This document shows, piece after piece, positions 38,963 through 47,224 of a stretch of 64,000 nucleotides of DNA (within the stretch, counting starts at the first letter, position 1; every line of letters begins with the position of its first letter). Origin of the DNA: Streptomyces sp. NRRL F-5123 (GTDB taxonomy: Bacteria > Actinomycetota > Actinomycetes > Streptomycetales > Streptomycetaceae). The position numbers and the translations under genes were made by a program. The notes beneath the pieces were generated by a model. That model saw only the letters and a list, made by a program, of their open reading frames with translations. It ran no database searches and had not been told where the DNA came from. The stretch is from contig NZ_JOHY01000030.1 in NCBI RefSeq assembly GCF_000721495.1, positions 1 through 64,000 on the forward strand, written 5' to 3'.

Positions 38963-39643
38963 CTAGTCCGAGGCCGTCGGGCGCTTGGCGGGCCCCGCGC
39001 ACCACGGGGCTTCCGAGCGCAGGGGGCCGTCAGAGCCGTCCTGGCCTTGCGGGTCCTGCACCGTCTCCGGGTCCTCGGCGCCCGCCGGATTCTCCGGGCG
39101 GACGGATTCGTAGAAGCCCTCCCAGATCGGCTCCTCAGCCGAAAAACCCAGCGACACCAGGGTGTTGACGAGCATCCCGTAGGCGAAGAACTGCGTGGTC
39201 TCCTCGACGTCGGTGCCGAGCGCGTCGCGCACGGTCTCCCACAGCCGCATCCAGACCGCGCGGATCTCCACACCGAAGGCGCGGTCCCCCGCTGCCTCCG
39301 CCGCGGCGACGGCCACGTACGTCTGCATCTGCATCAGCAGCCGCTCGGGATCGGCGTGGATCATGGCCTGGTAGGCCTTGCCCATCTCGTCCAGCCGCCG
39401 TTCGACCGGCACCCCGACCGCCGCGTTCGCGAAGACCTTTGCGGTCGTCTCGATGCAGTGGCGGGAGGCGGCCAGGAAGATGGCCTGCTTGTTCGGGAAG
39501 AGCCGGAAGAGGTACGGCTGCGACACGCCCACCCGGCGGGCGATCGCCTCGGTCGACGTGCCGTGATAACCGCCGTGGGCGAACTCGCTCATCGCCGCAC
39601 GGATGACGCTCTCGCGCCGCTCCTCTGCGCTCATCCTGACCAT
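38963..39643 (-). CDS. TetR family regulator of the efflux gene
   Basis: A 226-residue TetR protein with the N-terminal helix-turn-helix ('STEAIARRVGVSQPYLFRLFPNKQAIFLAASRH') and an all-helical ligand domain; the last 40 residues are a polar, Gln/Asp-rich disordered tail. It is followed on the same strand by the MFS pump. The ATG at 39643 is used; an ATG three codons inside is equally possible. The palindrome at 39654 overlaps its promoter, so autoregulation is expected. Confidence 0.85.
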   Translation of the reverse strand: MVRMSAEERRESVIRAAMSEFAHGGYHGTSTEAIARRVGVSQPYLFRLFPNKQAIFLAASRHCIETTAKVFANAAVGVPVERRLDEMGKAYQAMIHADPERLLMQMQTYVAVAAAEAAGDRAFGVEIRAVWMRLWETVRDALGTDVEETTQFFAYGMLVNTLVSLGFSAEEPIWEGFYESVRPENPAGAEDPETVQDPQGQDGSDGPLRSEAPWCAGPAKRPTASD

Positions 39644-39653
39644 GGGACTTAAG

Positions 39654-39671
39654 TTAGTGGCCAATCACTAC
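39654..39671. promoter_or_regulatory. TetR operator upstream of its own gene
   Basis: TTAGT-N8-ACTAC lies 11 bases before the tetR start. It matches the MFS upstream site in the left half-site, spacing and most of the right half-site. Confidence 0.6.
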
Positions 39672-39715
39672 CTTGTCAACGCGTAGGTGTGAGCGGGGCA
39701 CTCGAGCCGAAACAC

Positions 39716-39750
39716 GTAAGGACCGCCTGCCATGGGCAGGCGGTCCTTAC
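39716..39750. terminator. Terminator after the MaoC pair
   Basis: A perfect 16-bp stem with a 3-base loop lies downstream of the second MaoC gene on the minus strand and also bounds the tetR promoter side. Confidence 0.75.
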
Positions 39751-39793
39751 AGGTGCTCCCGGCGCGGCAATATGCGCAGCCGTTCCGCGGGGC

Positions 39794-39840
39794 CAGGCGT
39801 CAGGCGTCAGGCGTCAGGCGTCAGGCGTCAGGCGTCAGGC
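39794..39840. repeat. 7-bp microsatellite-like tandem repeat
   Basis: The heptamer CAGGCGT occurs six and two-thirds times head to tail. The last unit contains the stop codon of the MaoC gene, so slippage could move or alter the 3' end without harming the enzyme core. Its period of 7 would shift frame within coding DNA, so location at the stop is telling. Confidence 0.9.
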
Positions 39841-40263
39841 GAGGCGAACGACCGCGCGGGCCATGCCCAGCACCTTCTGGCCCGCCGACATCGCGGTCAG
39901 GTCCACGCGCACCCGGTTGTCGTCCAGCTTGGCGGCGACCTTGGCCGTGACCTCGATCAGCGCGCCCTCGTCGTCGTTGGGAACCACGACCGGCTTGGTG
40001 AAGCGCACCCCGTACTCGACGACCGCTGCCGGGTCGCCCGCCCAGTCGGTGACCACGCGGGCCGCCGAGGCCATCGTGAACATGCCGTGCGCGATGACGT
40101 CCGGCAGCCCGACCTCCCGGGCGAACTTCTCGTTCCAGTGGATCGGGTTGAAGTCGCCGGAAGCCCCCGCGTACCGCACGAGCGTCGCCCGGGTGACCGG
40201 GAAGCTCTGCGCGGGCAGCTCGGTGCCGACCTCGACCTCGTCGTACGCCACGCTCGCCGCCAT
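39835..40263 (-). CDS. MaoC-like (R)-hydratase, HtdB-type subunit
   Basis: A 142-residue hot-dog-fold protein of the MaoC dehydratase family, with hydratase motif 2 in 'YAGASGDFNPIHWNEKFAREVGLPDVIAHGMFTM', containing the catalytic Asp and His. Its start overlaps the stop of the upstream partner by one base. In mycobacteria the equivalent pair (HadA/HadB) forms the 3-hydroxyacyl-ACP dehydratase of FAS-II; here the pair is probably a heterodimer in fatty-acyl metabolism. Position next to rpmG is conserved in Streptomyces. Confidence 0.85.
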   Translation of the reverse strand: MAASVAYDEVEVGTELPAQSFPVTRATLVRYAGASGDFNPIHWNEKFAREVGLPDVIAHGMFTMASAARVVTDWAGDPAAVVEYGVRFTKPVVVPNDDEGALIEVTAKVAAKLDDNRVRVDLTAMSAGQKVLGMARAVVRLA

Positions 40264-40742
40264 CACGCGCCTCCGTCCCGGGGGGTGCCCTGCTCGGGGT
40301 CCGCCGCGCGGGCGACCAGCTTCGTCCAGGCGGTGACGATGTGCTCGCCCGACTCGTCGTGGACCTCGCCGCGGACGTCCAGGATGTCGTTGCCGGCCAT
40401 CGACTTCACGGCCTCGATCGTGGACGTGACCGTCAGCCGGTCACCGGCCCGCAGCGGGCGGGTGTAGGCGAACTTCTGGTCGCCGTGCACGACCCGGCTG
40501 TAGTCCAGGCCCAGCTCCGGGTCGGAGATCACGACGCCCGCCGCCTTGTAGGTGATCGCGAAGGCGAAGGTGGGCGGCGCGATGACGTCCGGGTGGCCGA
40601 GGGCCTTGGCGGCCTCCGGGTCCACGTAGGCCGGATTGGGGTCACCGATCGCCTCGGCGAACTCGCGGATCTTCTCCCGGCCGACCTCGTAGGCGGGGGT
40701 GGGCGGGTAGGTCCGCCCGACGTAGGACTGGTCGAGAGCCAT
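40263..40742 (-). CDS. MaoC-like N-terminal dehydratase, HadA-type subunit
   Basis: The 159-residue protein belongs to the UPF0336/FAS1-dehydratase-region group. It has the hot-dog fold pattern ('YEVGREKIREFAEAIGDPNPAYVDPEAAKALGHPDVIAPPTFAF') but lacks the full catalytic Asp-His set of its partner, as is usual for the substrate-gripping subunit. It overlaps the downstream HtdB-type gene, indicating coupled translation and 1:1 assembly. The ATG at 40742 gives the usual 'MALDQSYVGRTYPP' start. Confidence 0.85.
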   Translation of the reverse strand: MALDQSYVGRTYPPTPAYEVGREKIREFAEAIGDPNPAYVDPEAAKALGHPDVIAPPTFAFAITYKAAGVVISDPELGLDYSRVVHGDQKFAYTRPLRAGDRLTVTSTIEAVKSMAGNDILDVRGEVHDESGEHIVTAWTKLVARAADPEQGTPRDGGA

Positions 40743-40930
40743 CGTCACCTCGGAGTGTGCGGCAGATCACGGGTGTTCGGGAGGAGCGCGCGGTTGTGCG
40801 GGGCGCGCGGGGTGCGCGGGCGGGGGCGCGGTTGTGCCGGGGCACGAGCAGGTGTGCGGGTGTGCGCCACCGCGTACGCGGGCCGGGTGCGCGCCGCCCG
40901 CCCTACGGGCACGGGCCGGGGCCGGACGTG

Positions 40931-40974
40931 CCGCGAGGCCGTCCCCTGTCCTGCGACGGGGGACGGCCTCGCGG
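40931..40974 (-). terminator. rpmG terminator
   Basis: A perfect 16-bp stem with a 12-base loop lies about 50 bases after the rpmG stop on the minus strand, separating it from the MaoC operon. Confidence 0.78.
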
Positions 40975-41023
40975 TGTTACGGCCTGGTGATGCTGCTGGT
41001 GGTGCGGCGCAGGGGCGGCGAAG

Positions 41024-41188
41024 TCAGCGCGTTTCGCGGTGCGCGGTGTGCGCGTTGCAACGCGGGCAGTGCTTCTTCATCTCAAGACGGTCCGGGTCGT
41101 TACGCCGGTTCTTCTTGGTGATGTAGTTCCGCTCCTTGCACTCCACGCAGGCCAGCGTGATCTTCGGGCGGACGTCGGTGGCGGCCAC
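41024..41188 (-). CDS. rpmG: Ribosomal protein L33 (Cys-containing form)
   Basis: A 54-residue L33 beginning with GTG. It has two CxxC pairs ('CVECKERNY' and 'CPRCNAHT'), the zinc-binding C+ form. Streptomyces usually have a second, zinc-free paralogue that replaces it under zinc shortage; that copy is not in this window. The gene lies downstream of tRNA-Met and tRNA-Thr. Confidence 0.95.
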   Translation of the reverse strand: MAATDVRPKITLACVECKERNYITKKNRRNDPDRLEMKKHCPRCNAHTAHRETR

Positions 41189-41271
41189 GTGAGTGCTCCT
41201 TGACGAACGGGTATTTGAACACAGGAAGAGTAGCCGATTGAGGGACCGATCCCGCAATCGGCTACGCAGAG

Positions 41272-41344
41272 TAGCGGCGACCGGACTTGAACCGGTGACA
41301 CAGCGATTATGAGCCGCTTGCTCTACCGACTGAGCTACGCCGCT
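41272..41344 (-). tRNA. tRNA-Met (CAT, elongator type)
   Basis: A complete cloverleaf with a 7-bp acceptor stem, loop CTCATAA in the anticodon arm and a T-arm with 'GGTTCAAGTCC'. The first base pair of the acceptor stem is A-U, so by sequence it does not show the unpaired 5' end of an initiator tRNA. It is followed by rpmG on the same strand. Confidence 0.92.
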
Positions 41345-41390
41345 TCGACGAACCGACCCCCGCCACGAGGACGGGGAACCGATCCATCAG

Positions 41391-41463
41391 AGCCCCAATA
41401 CGGAATCGAACCGTAGACCTTCTCCTTACCATGGAGACGCTCTACCGACTGAGCTATTGGGGC
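41391..41463 (-). tRNA. tRNA-Thr (GGT anticodon)
   Basis: A complete cloverleaf; acceptor GCCCCAA pairs with the 3' strand, anticodon loop ATGGTAA gives GGT, T-arm 'GGTTCGATTCC'. It lies 46 bases upstream of tRNA-Met and is likely one transcript with it and rpmG. Confidence 0.94.
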
Positions 41464-42243
41464 GAGCGAGGAAGACATTACACGGTCCGCTGCCATACGT
41501 GAAATCCGTATCCGCCGGGGCACATCGGGCTCAGCGGACACCGCCCGCGCGGCCTGCCCGCGACCCCTCCCGGGCGCGTCGGGGGGGTGCCGCACGGGCC
41601 TTCCCCCTCCGCCGCGCGGGCGGGCCCGGCGCGGCGGAGGAAGTCGGCTGGAGCGCTGAGGTGCCCGCCCCCTCGCGTGCGCGGCCCCGTACGCCGGCTA
41701 CCTCCGCGGCGCGGCGTACGGCGGCGCGGAACGCCTCAGCGCTGCGGCGGCGCAGCGTTCCGGCGGCGGCGCGGCGTTCCGGCGGGGCATACGGCTCCGC
41801 GCCCGAAGCCCGGAAGGCACGCCCCCGAGACCGGTGGGGTGCCGCGCGTACGAGCGCTCCCGCCTGCCGTACGGCCCCGCCCCCGGTCGGCGCGTCCGGA
41901 CCCGGAGCCGGCCCCGAACCTGCCCTCCGGGTTGCGGCGGCTCCACGGCAGGGCACCGCGGCCCGTCGGCGAGGGTGACCCAAGATGCGTACGACAGTAC
42001 GAGTAATGCACTCGTGCCGGGTGTCCTGACGCCGCTTACCGGACGTGCGCGCGGCCTGGCCCTAGGCTCGACCATGCGTGATCGTCCCGGCGGCTCGGGC
42101 GTCCCGACCGGCCGTTTCCGACCGGCCCTTCCCGGTCGTCCCGACGCCCCGGCGGTCCGCGCCCGCTCCACTGCTTCCCCCGCTCATCCGTCCCCGGCGG
42201 CACCGGCGGGCCCGCGGGAGGCACCAGGCACCGGAGGAGCCCG
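41464..42243. other. 780-base interval without a convincing gene
   Basis: The stretch is highly GC-rich and repetitive (GGCGGCGCGGCG-type runs around 41700-41770). ORFs on both strands are low-complexity Ala/Arg/Gly/Pro and lack ribosome binding sites. It presumably contains the promoters of the tRNA operon (left) and the amidohydrolase gene (right). Confidence 0.45.
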
Positions 42244-43515
42244 ATGAGCGACAGCCCGCGCGGCACCGCCGCCGAGACCGCCACCCTGCTGCTGTGCGGC
42301 GCCCGCCTCACCGACGGCCGGACCGTGGACGTACGGCTGAGCGGCCCGCGGATCGAGGCGGTCGGCACCGCGGGCAGCCTCGCCGGACCACTCGGCGCCG
42401 CCGCCCGGCAGGGCTCCGGCGCGGGTACGGGCACGCGCATCGACCTGCGCGGCTACCTGCTGCTGCCCGCGCCCGCCGATCCGCACGCCCATCTGGACCT
42501 CGCCCTCACCGCGGGCTGCGCGGGCCCGCCCGCCGACGACGTCGCCGACGTCCAGCGCCGCGCCACCGAAGCCGCGCTGCTCCAGCTCGGGCACGGCGCG
42601 ACCGCCGTCCGCAGCCATGTGCGGGTGGGTGACGTGCACGGGCTGCGCGCCCTCGAAGCGGTGCTCCAGGCCCGGCGCGCGCTGCGCGGCCTGATCGACG
42701 TCCAGGTGGTGGCCGTCCCCCGGCTGCTGACCGGGGCGGCGGGCGCCGACGGGCTCGACGTGCTGCGGGACGCGCTGAAGATGGGCGCCTCCGCGGTCGG
42801 CGGCTGCCCCGACCTCGACCCGGACCCGAGCGGGCACGCCGAGGCGGTCGTCGCTCTCGCGGCGGAGTTCGGAGTGCCTGTCGACCTGCACACCGCCGCC
42901 GACGACCCCGCCCGCCTCGCCCGGCTCGCCGCGATGGCCGGCGGCCTGCGCCCGGGCGTCGCGCTCGGCCCTTGCCACGGGCTCGGTACATTGCCGCGTG
43001 ACGCGGCAATGCGCGCCGCCGAACGCCTCGCCGCCGCGGGCGTCTCCGTCGTGGCCCTCCCTCAGGGGGGTTGCAGCGGCGTGGAGACGGTACGCCGCGG
43101 CGCCGCGGGCCTCCACACGCCCGTACGGCTGCTGCGCCGCGCGGGAGTGCCGGTCGCCGCAGGCAGCGGCGCCCTCGCCGACCTGGCCAACCCGGTGGGC
43201 CGCGGCGACCCGCTGGAGGCGGCGTTCCTGCTCGCGTCTTACGGCGAGTGCGAGCCGCTGCACGCGTACGAGCTGATCAGCACGCGGGCCCGCGCCGTAC
43301 TCGCCCTCCCCGAGGTCCGCGTCGAAGCGGGCTTCCCGGCGGAACTCCTCGCAGTACGCGGCGAATCCGTCGAGGGCGTGCTCGCCCTCGCCTACAGCCG
43401 CGTCGTCATCCACCACGGCCGCGTCGTCTCCCGCACCAGCGCGGTCCGCGAGTTCTGCGACACCTCCACCGACCCCGCCCTCGACCTCCCCCGCCAATCC
43501 CACCGCGAGCCCTGA
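42244..43515 (+). CDS. Amidohydrolase (cytosine deaminase-like)
   Basis: A 423-residue metal-dependent amidohydrolase. The N-terminal beta-sandwich half ('LLLCGARLTDGRTVDVRLSGPRIEAVG') leads to the metal motif 'DPHAHLDLAL' (HxH). Further metal or substrate ligands are seen at 'VPVDLHTAADD', 'GPCHGLGT' and a region 'VPVAAGSGALADLANP' where cytosine deaminases carry 'SD(N)' residues. Here the conserved Asp of that loop seems to be replaced by Gly-Ser-Gly-Ala, so activity is uncertain. The ATG follows a GGAGGAGCCCG sequence. Likely substrate: a cyclic amide or nucleobase. Confidence 0.72.
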   Translation: MSDSPRGTAAETATLLLCGARLTDGRTVDVRLSGPRIEAVGTAGSLAGPLGAAARQGSGAGTGTRIDLRGYLLLPAPADPHAHLDLALTAGCAGPPADDVADVQRRATEAALLQLGHGATAVRSHVRVGDVHGLRALEAVLQARRALRGLIDVQVVAVPRLLTGAAGADGLDVLRDALKMGASAVGGCPDLDPDPSGHAEAVVALAAEFGVPVDLHTAADDPARLARLAAMAGGLRPGVALGPCHGLGTLPRDAAMRAAERLAAAGVSVVALPQGGCSGVETVRRGAAGLHTPVRLLRRAGVPVAAGSGALADLANPVGRGDPLEAAFLLASYGECEPLHAYELISTRARAVLALPEVRVEAGFPAELLAVRGESVEGVLALAYSRVVIHHGRVVSRTSAVREFCDTSTDPALDLPRQSHREP

Positions 43516-43602
43516 GCAGTCCCTCCCCCGGAGGCCGGCCCCGGCGAGGACTCGGCGCGCACGCGCAATCCGTCACACGGGGCCGGGCGCCGGGCCGCTC
43601 CG

Positions 43603-43762
43603 AGGGGCGCGTGGGGGCACATCGCGGGCGAGGGCCGGGGAGAACCGCGCGCCCAGCCTGCGCGGCGCAAAGGTGGCGACGCGCACCACACGACCCTCCC
43701 AGAGGCGCAGGGGCGCGTGGGGGCACATCGCGGGCGGAGCCTGGGGGAGAACTGCGCGCCCG
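43603..43762. repeat. Direct repeat of a Streptomyces-type dispersed intergenic element
   Basis: Two imperfect copies of about 53 bases start at 43603 and 43709. Both share the core AGGGGCGCGTGGGGGCACAT and continue, after a divergent middle, with GAGAAC and GCGCGCCC. The whole 580-base interval 43516-44094 has no gene and contains more GCGCGCAAC/GCGCAG-type motifs, which resemble the repeats scattered between genes in Streptomyces. Confidence 0.6.
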
Positions 43763-44094
43763 ATCCCCACCACGAGAAGATCGCGCAACCACCGCACAAC
43801 CCGTCCTGCGGCGCGGCGTCACGACGGCCGCGCGCGAGCAATCCCCCCCCACCGCGAAAGGCGCCCCACAGCGCAGCGTCGCAAAAGCCGCGCGAGCACC
43901 CCCTGCCCCCACCGTCCACGGCCCGCCGTGGAAGGCACCCCGCAGCGCGAGGGAGCGCGAGGGAGCGCGAGCACTGCGCGGGCCCGCCGCGAGCGACCAC
44001 CCCGCCCGCCGGGCGAGCCCCCGCGGCAAGCCGCCCGCCAGGGCCCGGCGCGCCCGGCGGCGCAACCCGCACCCCACCCCGTACCGTCGGAGAC

Positions 44095-44748
44095 ATGCGT
44101 ATCGTCATCGCCGGAGGCCACGGCCAGATCGCCCGCCGCATGGAACGCCTGCTCGCCGCCCGGGGTGACCACGCGGTCGGCCTGATCCGCAATCCCGACC
44201 AGGCCGACGACCTGCGCGAGGCCGGCGCCCAGCCCGTCGTGCTGGACCTTGAGGCCACGCCCGCCGAATCGGTGGCGACAGCCCTCGCGGGCGCGGACGC
44301 CGCCGTCTTCGCCGCGGGCGCGGGCCCGGGCAGCGGGGTGGACCGCAAGCAGACGGTCGACCGCGACGCCGCCGTCCTGCTCGCCGACGCCGCCGAACGC
44401 GCCGGCGTACGCCGCTTCCTCGTGGTCTCCTCGATGGGCGCTGACGCGCAGTCCACCTACGAGGAGCCGGGCTTCCAGGCATATCTGCGGGCCAAGGGCG
44501 CCGCGGACGACGCGATCCGGTCGCGTGCGTCCCTGGACTGGACGATCCTGCGCCCCGGTTCGCTCACCGACGACCCGGGTACGGGCCGGGTCACCCTCGC
44601 CGCGAGCACCGGGCGCGGCTCGGTGCCGCGCGACGACGTGGCCGCCGTGCTCGTCGAGCTGCTGGACGCGCCGCAGGCCGTCGGCAAGACGCTGGAGCTG
44701 GTCGGCGGCTCCACGGAGATCCCGGCGGCGGTCGCCGGCCTGCGCTGA
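44095..44748 (+). CDS. NAD(P)-binding Rossmann-fold protein (NmrA/SDR-a type)
   Basis: A 217-residue atypical SDR of the NAD(P)H-binding family (YwnB/NmrA-like). The dinucleotide motif is 'IAGGHGQIARRMERLLAARG' near the N-terminus. 'FLVVSSMGAD' provides the Ser, and 'YLRAKGAADDAIRSRASLDWTILRPGSLTDD' contains the usual Lys after the missing Tyr. These proteins often sense redox state or epimerise sugars; the exact role is unknown. It starts at ATG 44095. Confidence 0.8.
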   Translation: MRIVIAGGHGQIARRMERLLAARGDHAVGLIRNPDQADDLREAGAQPVVLDLEATPAESVATALAGADAAVFAAGAGPGSGVDRKQTVDRDAAVLLADAAERAGVRRFLVVSSMGADAQSTYEEPGFQAYLRAKGAADDAIRSRASLDWTILRPGSLTDDPGTGRVTLAASTGRGSVPRDDVAAVLVELLDAPQAVGKTLELVGGSTEIPAAVAGLR

Positions 44749-44956
44749 CGTACGGCCCCCGGCGCGCGGGAGCGGGGGCGGCGCGCAAGGTCGGCCGAAA
44801 CCCCCGCCTCCCACCCCGGCACGCCTCCTGTCCGGGCGGCCCGCGCCCGCCTTCCTTCCTGGTGTCAGGACCACCAGCAGAACTCCCAACTGGTTGCCCG
44901 CCACCGCGCCTTCGATGATCGAGAGGCAAGCGAAGGAACGGCGGAAGGCGCGGAAC

Positions 44957-45643
44957 ATGCGTGTGGTGATCATGGGCGGAACGTCCGGCATAGGGCTGGC
45001 GACAGCCGAGAAGCTGACGGCGGCGGGCGCGGAGGTGATCGTCACCGGGCGCGACGAGGAGCGCCTCGCGGCGGTGAAGGACCGGGTGGCCGCCGCAGAG
45101 CAGGTGGACGGCACGGACGCGGGGGCGGTGACCGCCTTCTTCGATCGGGTGGGCGCCTTCGACCACCTGGTGCTGGCGTTCAGCCCGGGCGCCCTGGGCC
45201 TCGGGCCGCTGGCGGAGGTGGATCTCGCCGACGTCAGGGGCGCGTTCGAGGGCAAGCTCTTCGGCTACCTGCACGCCGTGCAGAAGGCGCGGGTGACCGG
45301 CTCGGTCACGATGGTGTCCGCGGCCTCCGCGCGCGCCGCGCTCCCCGGCACCGTGGCGCTCGCGGCGGTCAACGGGGCGATCGAGCGGATCGTCTCCCCG
45401 CTCGCGGCCGAGATGTCGCCGGTGCGGGTGAACGCGGTCGCGCCCGGCGCGGTGGACACGCCCTGGTGGTCGTTCCTGCCCGACGGGACGCGGGAGGCGG
45501 CCCTCGCCGAGTTCGTGAAGGACATGCCCGTCAAGCGGGTGGGTACGGCGGCGGACGTGGCGGACGCGATCGCGTACGTCATCGCGGCGTCGTACGTGAC
45601 CGGCACGGTGCTGCCGGTGGACGGCGGCGCCACGGTCGCCTGA
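44957..45643 (+). CDS. Short-chain dehydrogenase-like protein lacking the catalytic Tyr-Lys
   Basis: The 228-residue SDR-like protein has the cofactor motif 'GGTSGIGLATAEKLTAAGAEVIVTGRDEERL' and the conserved 'VRVNAVAPGAVDTPW' plus C-terminal 'YVTGTVLPVDGGA'. In the active-site helix, where a YxxxK motif is expected after 'SAASARAALPG', the sequence reads 'TVALAAVNGAIE', so both Tyr and Lys are missing. The fold should still bind a dinucleotide, but classical oxidoreduction is doubtful. A nearby MmyB-like regulator (46373-47224) is a common neighbour of SDR genes. The start has no clear ribosome binding site except AAGGCGCGG. Confidence 0.78.
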   Translation: MRVVIMGGTSGIGLATAEKLTAAGAEVIVTGRDEERLAAVKDRVAAAEQVDGTDAGAVTAFFDRVGAFDHLVLAFSPGALGLGPLAEVDLADVRGAFEGKLFGYLHAVQKARVTGSVTMVSAASARAALPGTVALAAVNGAIERIVSPLAAEMSPVRVNAVAPGAVDTPWWSFLPDGTREAALAEFVKDMPVKRVGTAADVADAIAYVIAASYVTGTVLPVDGGATVA

Positions 45644-45660
45644 GCGGCGGAGGCGGGGGC

Positions 45661-45773
45661 CCGGCGGGAACGGGGGCCGGGTCCGCGCCCCGCGGGAACG
45701 GGGGCCGGGGCGCCGGGTTCGCCCCCGGCGGGAACGGGGGCCGGGGCGCCGGGTTCGCCCCCGGCCCCCCGGC
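45661..45773. repeat. Three 30-36-bp GC-rich tandem repeats
   Basis: Units containing GCGGGAACGGGGGCCGGG recur three times between the SDR and HAD-like genes. Two full 36-base copies are identical; the first is shorter. No protein reading is likely to be expressed. Confidence 0.75.
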
Positions 45774-45825
45774 GTGCCGTCGCCCGATCCCGGCGCCCCC
45801 GCCGTTGTCCGACCCCCGTGGCACG

Positions 45826-46365
45826 ATGACGTACGTGAGCCGACCGCTGCTCTACCTCGACGTCGACGGCCCCCTCAACCCGTACGCCGCGCAGCCCGAG
45901 CGCCGCCCGCCCGGCTACACCACCCTCCGGGTCACGCTCGGCCCGGACCGTTCCGCTCTGTCCGGGCGCACCCTGCGCGTCTGGCTCGCCCCCTGGCACG
46001 GCCCCGCCCTGCTCGACCTCGGCTACGAGCTGTACTGGGCCACCACGTGGATGGCCGACGCCAACCGGTGGATCGCCCCGGTTCTCGGCCTGCCCGAACT
46101 GCCGTACGTCGACTTCGGCGACGCGCTGCTCAGCGAGCGCCCGGACGGCGTCCACTGGAAGACGGCCGCGCTCGTCGACCACGCCGCCGGCCGCCCGTTC
46201 GCGTGGGTCGACGACGAGCAGAGCGCCCTGGACGGGGAGTACGTCGCCGGCCACCACCCGGCTCCCGCGCTGCTCCACCACGTCAGCCCGCGGCTCGGGC
46301 TGCGCCCCGCGGATTTCGAGACGCTCGCCGAGTGGTCGACCGACGCCCGGGACGCCGCCACCTGA
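45826..46365 (+). CDS. HAD-like hydrolase-type protein
   Basis: A 179-residue protein opening 'LLYLDVDGPLNPYAAQP', the HAD motif I (DxD followed by Gly) at the N-terminus, as in Streptomyces 'HAD domain-containing' small proteins. 'YWATTWMADANRWIAPVLGLPELPYVDF' is typical of that group and may bind the substrate. Motif IV 'PFAWVDDEQ' provides the acidic pair. It is probably a phosphatase-like protein of unknown substrate. No membrane segments. The convergent XRE gene ends 7 bases downstream. Confidence 0.72.
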   Translation: MTYVSRPLLYLDVDGPLNPYAAQPERRPPGYTTLRVTLGPDRSALSGRTLRVWLAPWHGPALLDLGYELYWATTWMADANRWIAPVLGLPELPYVDFGDALLSERPDGVHWKTAALVDHAAGRPFAWVDDEQSALDGEYVAGHHPAPALLHHVSPRLGLRPADFETLAEWSTDARDAAT

Positions 46366-46372
46366 CACCCCC

Positions 46373-47224
46373 TCAGCCGCTCTGCTCCCGCGCCGCGAGG
46401 GCCTCCCGCAGCCGCCGGTCCAGGTCGGAGCCCGGCGGGGTCAGGTAGGACACCACTGTCTTGTCGTCGTTCGCGATGTGCATCTTGGCGTACTCGAACG
46501 TGGCCTCGCCGAGGAGTGGATGAGCGATCGTGCGCGGCTTCGGGACGTACGGTGTCAGGTCCTTGCGGCCCCACAGCCGGCCGAAGTCGGGGCTGGCACG
46601 CTCCAGGCCGCGCAGCAGGGCGACGACGTCGGGGTCCAGGATGTGCTCGCCCACCTGGGCGCGGAAGAGGGCGAGGGTGTGGGCCGCCTCCTCCTCCCAG
46701 TCCAGGGAGACCGCCCGTGCCTCGGGCGAGGTGAAGGTGAGCCACAGGATGTTGCGGCGCTCGGCGGGCAGGGCGGCGAGGTCGCCGAGGATCAGCTCGC
46801 AGCCGGCGTTCCAGGCGAGGACGTCGAAGCGCCGGTTGACGACGAAGGACGGGTTCGGGTCCAGGTGCGCGAGCAGCAGCTCGTACGGCCGGGGTATCCC
46901 GGAAGGGGCGGGTGGACCGGCGGGCGGGTCGGCGGGCGGCACCTCGCCGGCGAGCCGGTAGAGGTGGTCGCGCTCCACGGTGTCGAGCCCGAGGGCGGGA
47001 ACGAGGCTGCCCAGCACCTGCCGCGAGACCTTGATCTCGCGCCCCTGCTCCAGCCACGTGTACCAGGTGATGCTGAGTCCCGCGAGGGTCGCGACCTCCT
47101 CGCGCCGCAACCCCGGGGTCCGCCGCTGCCCGACCACCCGCAGCCCCGCGTCCTCGGGGCTGCGCCGCTCCCGCCGGCTCCTGATGAACTCCGCCAGCTC
47201 GCGCCGCCGCTCGACATCCGCCAC
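46373..47224 (-). CDS. XRE/MmyB-type regulator with ligand-binding domain
   Basis: This 283-residue regulator has an N-terminal Cro/C1 helix-turn-helix ('RREEVATLAGLSITWYTWLEQGR' at about 40-62), then the MmyB-like (MLTR-LBD, PAS-type) ligand domain starting near 110 ('PRPYELLLAHLDPNPSFVVNRRFDVLAWNAGCELILGDLAAL') and running to the end. The conserved 'LFRAQVGEHILDPDVVALLRGLERASPDFGRLWGRKDL' is present. Family members bind fatty acyl ligands and often sit beside SDR or alcohol dehydrogenase genes, as here. It presumably represses the SDR nearby. Confidence 0.85.
   Translation of the reverse strand: MADVERRRELAEFIRSRRERRSPEDAGLRVVGQRRTPGLRREEVATLAGLSITWYTWLEQGREIKVSRQVLGSLVPALGLDTVERDHLYRLAGEVPPADPPAGPPAPSGIPRPYELLLAHLDPNPSFVVNRRFDVLAWNAGCELILGDLAALPAERRNILWLTFTSPEARAVSLDWEEEAAHTLALFRAQVGEHILDPDVVALLRGLERASPDFGRLWGRKDLTPYVPKPRTIAHPLLGEATFEYAKMHIANDDKTVVSYLTPPGSDLDRRLREALAAREQSG

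Noticed and set aside
39794..39840. CRISPR array
   Set aside because: Units are 7 bases with no spacers, so it is a simple tandem repeat.
41457..42632. Several 130-180-codon ORFs in the gap between tRNA-Thr and the amidohydrolase
   Set aside because: All are Ala/Arg/Gly/Pro-rich without ribosome binding sites, overlap each other on both strands and resemble no protein family.
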